This document shows, one piece after another, positions 62,007 through 64,000 of a stretch of 64,000 nt of DNA. The position numbers and the translations under genes were made by a program. Source of the DNA: Marthasterias glacialis (taxonomy: Eukaryota > Echinodermata > Asteroidea > Forcipulatida > Asteriidae). Each line of letters starts with the position of its first letter. The first letter of the stretch is position 1. Below the pieces are notes generated by a model that did no database searches, had not been told where the DNA came from, and saw nothing but the letters and a program-made list of their open reading frames with translations. The stretch lies in contig OU452229.1 of the NCBI GenBank assembly GCA_911728455.2, forward strand, positions 10,889,642-10,953,641. Reading direction: 5' to 3'.

Positions 62007-62156
62007 AGGGCTCGATTTCACAAAGAGCTAAGATTGATCTTGACTGTAAATCACTCTTAATTGCTAAGCAAAGTGTGATGTCACAATGCAAATCACTGTG
62101 GTATATACTGACAGCTCACTTAAGATAAATCTTAGTGGCTTGTGAAATCGACCCAA
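62007..62156. repeat. Palindromic MITE with TTTCACAAAG ends
   Basis: Starts GGGCTCGATTTCACAAAGAG and ends with the complement TTGTGAAATCGACCC; inner arms CTAAGATTGATCTT and AAGATAAATCTTAG pair. Confidence 0.75.
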
Positions 62157-62222
62157 GAGGAGAGGAAGGATTGACGGACGAGCATTTTAATAAAAGAAAC
62201 AGATGACGTGACTGATGTTAGT

Positions 62223-62507
62223 AACTCAAAATAGTTTATTTCTTTATACAGTATCATCAATTCCTCACAAAATTATATCTTTTCTGACAAGAGTAGTATA
62301 TCAAACCAAACTATAAAAACTCAAAATAGTTTATTTCTTTATACAGTATCATCAATTCCTCACAAAATTATAGCTTCTCTGACAAGAGTAGTATCTCAAA
62401 CCAAACTATAAAAACTCAAAATAGTTTATTTCTTTATACAGTATCATCAATTCCTCACAAAATTATAGCTTCTCTGACAAGAGTAGTATATCAAACCAAA
62501 CTAAACC
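62223..62507. repeat. Three-unit 95-bp tandem array
   Basis: Units start at 62223, 62318 and 62413 with AACTCAAAATAGTTTATTTC and differ at only a few positions, implying recent amplification. On the minus strand each unit contains AATAAA, so the array might lie at the 3' end of a leftward gene beyond the window; no exon supports that here. Confidence 0.85.
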
Positions 62508-63566
62508 CCGCTTGGGTTTCCCTAATGGGCTTTTGGGAGCATGCCGCTTGAGCTATACAGCTCACAAAATTACTCTCCTCAAAACCAACGGGGTGCACGT
62601 GGGGGTGGGGGCGAGGAATCACATCACCATAACCTTATACACAAGCAATGCGCCAGTGAATCTAGTTGTATACCCGTCCAGACAATGCCTTCGCCGTTTT
62701 TACAGATTGACCATTGTTTTTGCGCCGCCAAAAATACGTTTTATTAACAAAATTACGTTTGAAGTTGAACCTTTTTCTGTTTAGGAGGCTTACTGTTTTC
62801 TCCTCTAATTCACAGTTGACTATCAAACTAAAACTGAACTCTTCAGCATAGAAAACTGTCACAATGTTTTCCCATCTTGCAACTGTTTTAATAAGTTATA
62901 ATATTAATAATCCATAACACATTTTGTCACTTCGTACACAACCAAAAAACAGACCTGCCCGCAGAGCGCTGTGATGAATAAAAAATATAGGTTTGTCACT
63001 TCGTAAAAACGCACCAGTCAAACCACGCCTGCATGTTTTGACACTGTGCATTGCAGCGCTATGAATATATTATGAATAGCGCATTTTATGTATTTCATAA
63101 TAAAGTCGTGGTGAATTTTAGTTTGTCACTTCGTAAAAAAAAAAAAAAAATAAAAAAATAAGAAATAAAACAGGAAGAAGAGGAAAATCGTTATCCGCTG
63201 CTTATGCTAAATATTACGTATAGGACCTGAAACTTGGTGAGATTGTAAACAGCATCGAGTATATCACGAATTTGCACAAAAACTGATTTGCAATTTTAAT
63301 GGTGATTTTTTTTTTACACATTTGGAATTTTTTTGTAGAAATGATGACAATTATGTTTAAATTATTTGACAACATGAATAATGTTTTATAAACAACCATG
63401 GAACTACTTTCTGCAGAAGGACACAGGGAAAAGCTGTCCCGGTTCAGGAAGCACAGAGGTCACAGATACAAATTTAAGTGTTTGATGGAAATATGCAAAT
63501 CATTTGCTAGTCTGGTTCCCAGACCCAAACATCTCCGACTATTCTATGTTGGTTTTAGGGTCCGGT

Positions 63567-63811
63567 CATAGAGTTATATATAAGAACTAGAGGGCGTACA
63601 AACCATGCGACACGGCCCGACAAGGAGCATTTTTTGACCATTGAGAAAATGGCGCAGACAACACATTAACTCATCCGTTCACACAGCAGCCATTTTCTAA
63701 GTGGACATTCGTATGCAACTTGCCCATAGGGATTTTCGCCCATGGTGAGTCAGTGGAAGTCCGTGCGTGGCATAGCAAGTGCACCCTATAGTTTTATTAT
63801 ATAACTCTATG
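63567..63811. mobile_element. 245-bp MITE with 8-bp target duplication (hAT-like)
   Basis: Terminal inverted repeats CATAGAGTTATATA / TATATAACTCTATG. The octamer GGTCCGGT is repeated exactly at 63559-63566 and 63812-63819. An 8-bp duplication is typical of hAT elements. The inside has AAAATGGC and GCCATTTT arms and no ORF. Confidence 0.85.
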
Positions 63812-64000
63812 GGTCCGGTATACGTTTAATTTTTTTCTGCAGTCCGAAATTGCCACTGTCGTAATGATTTTCAATGGGATTTTTTCCCCCTATGATTCGA
63901 TTTCAAAAAGGGAATCCTTAAAAAAAAAAAAAAAAATCGAGGATGGCAATTCTGGAGTGCGGAAAATATAATTGCGTCCGGTACGGTATCACCCAAGGGT

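Larger units (their letters stand above)
60410..64000. other. Repeat-rich right flank, no supported exon
   Basis: I find no recognisable exon on either strand. It holds a TIR element with internal tandem units (61290-61740), a hairpin MITE (62007-62156), a three-unit 95-bp array (62223-62507), a thrice-used GTCACTTCGT motif (62925-63135), an A-rich run (63136-63170) and a MITE with target duplication (63567-63811). Confidence 0.55.

Noticed and set aside
1-64000. LTR elements, integrated viruses, Polintons
   Set aside because: I looked for long direct repeats, protease/integrase-like motifs and capsid or polymerase frames and saw none; the only retroelement protein trace is the LINE remnant near 39490.

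Overview
The window is AT-rich animal nuclear DNA with short exons, introns from a few hundred bases to 8.5 kb, GT-AG splicing and many small dispersed repeats. Both genes I recognise are metazoan. The dense tRNA-derived SINEs and hairpin MITEs, together with the protein sequences, suggest a marine deuterostome, most likely an echinoderm such as a sea star. That assignment is inference. I see no operons, CRISPR arrays, integrated viruses or LTR elements.

Gene 1 (+ strand, 1145-34935) is the homologue of the tight-junction scaffold ZO-1 (TJP family), missing only its 5' end. I place 21 coding exons. Their phases agree throughout and sum to 1,562 codons including the stop. The order is PDZ1, PDZ2, PDZ3, SH3, hinge, guanylate-kinase-like (GUK) domain, a long Pro/charged disordered region and a C-terminal ZU5 domain. 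One intron uses a GC donor. A 63-bp frame-preserving exon candidate lies in the large intron that splits the ZU5 domain.

Gene 2 (- strand, coding 57806 down to 46411) is an ATF2/ATF7-family bZIP transcription factor of 436 residues in nine coding exons. It has an N-terminal C2H2 zinc finger, the TPTP phospho-acceptor motif, a conserved leucine/proline segment and a C-terminal basic region with five leucine heptads. A probable untranslated first exon lies near 60019-60120. A perfect CRE (TGACGTCA, 60142-60149) sits just beyond it. A probable first coding exon of an unidentified divergent gene starts at 60212 (+). The two recognised genes converge, with about 11.5 kb of 3'UTR, intergenic sequence and repeats between them.

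Most of the rest is introns and repeats. These include tRNA-Leu(CAA)-derived and other tRNA-type SINEs, hairpin MITEs with a TTTCAT/TTTCAC edge, a TA-flanked 467-bp MITE (two copies), a TTAA-flanked MITE (two copies), a MITE with 8-bp target duplications, a decayed LINE 3' end and two young tandem arrays near the right end. The most unusual item is a dispersed repeat carrying a sequence identical to the metazoan histone-mRNA 3' stem-loop, present as a head-to-head pair at 45638-45822 with decayed relatives elsewhere.
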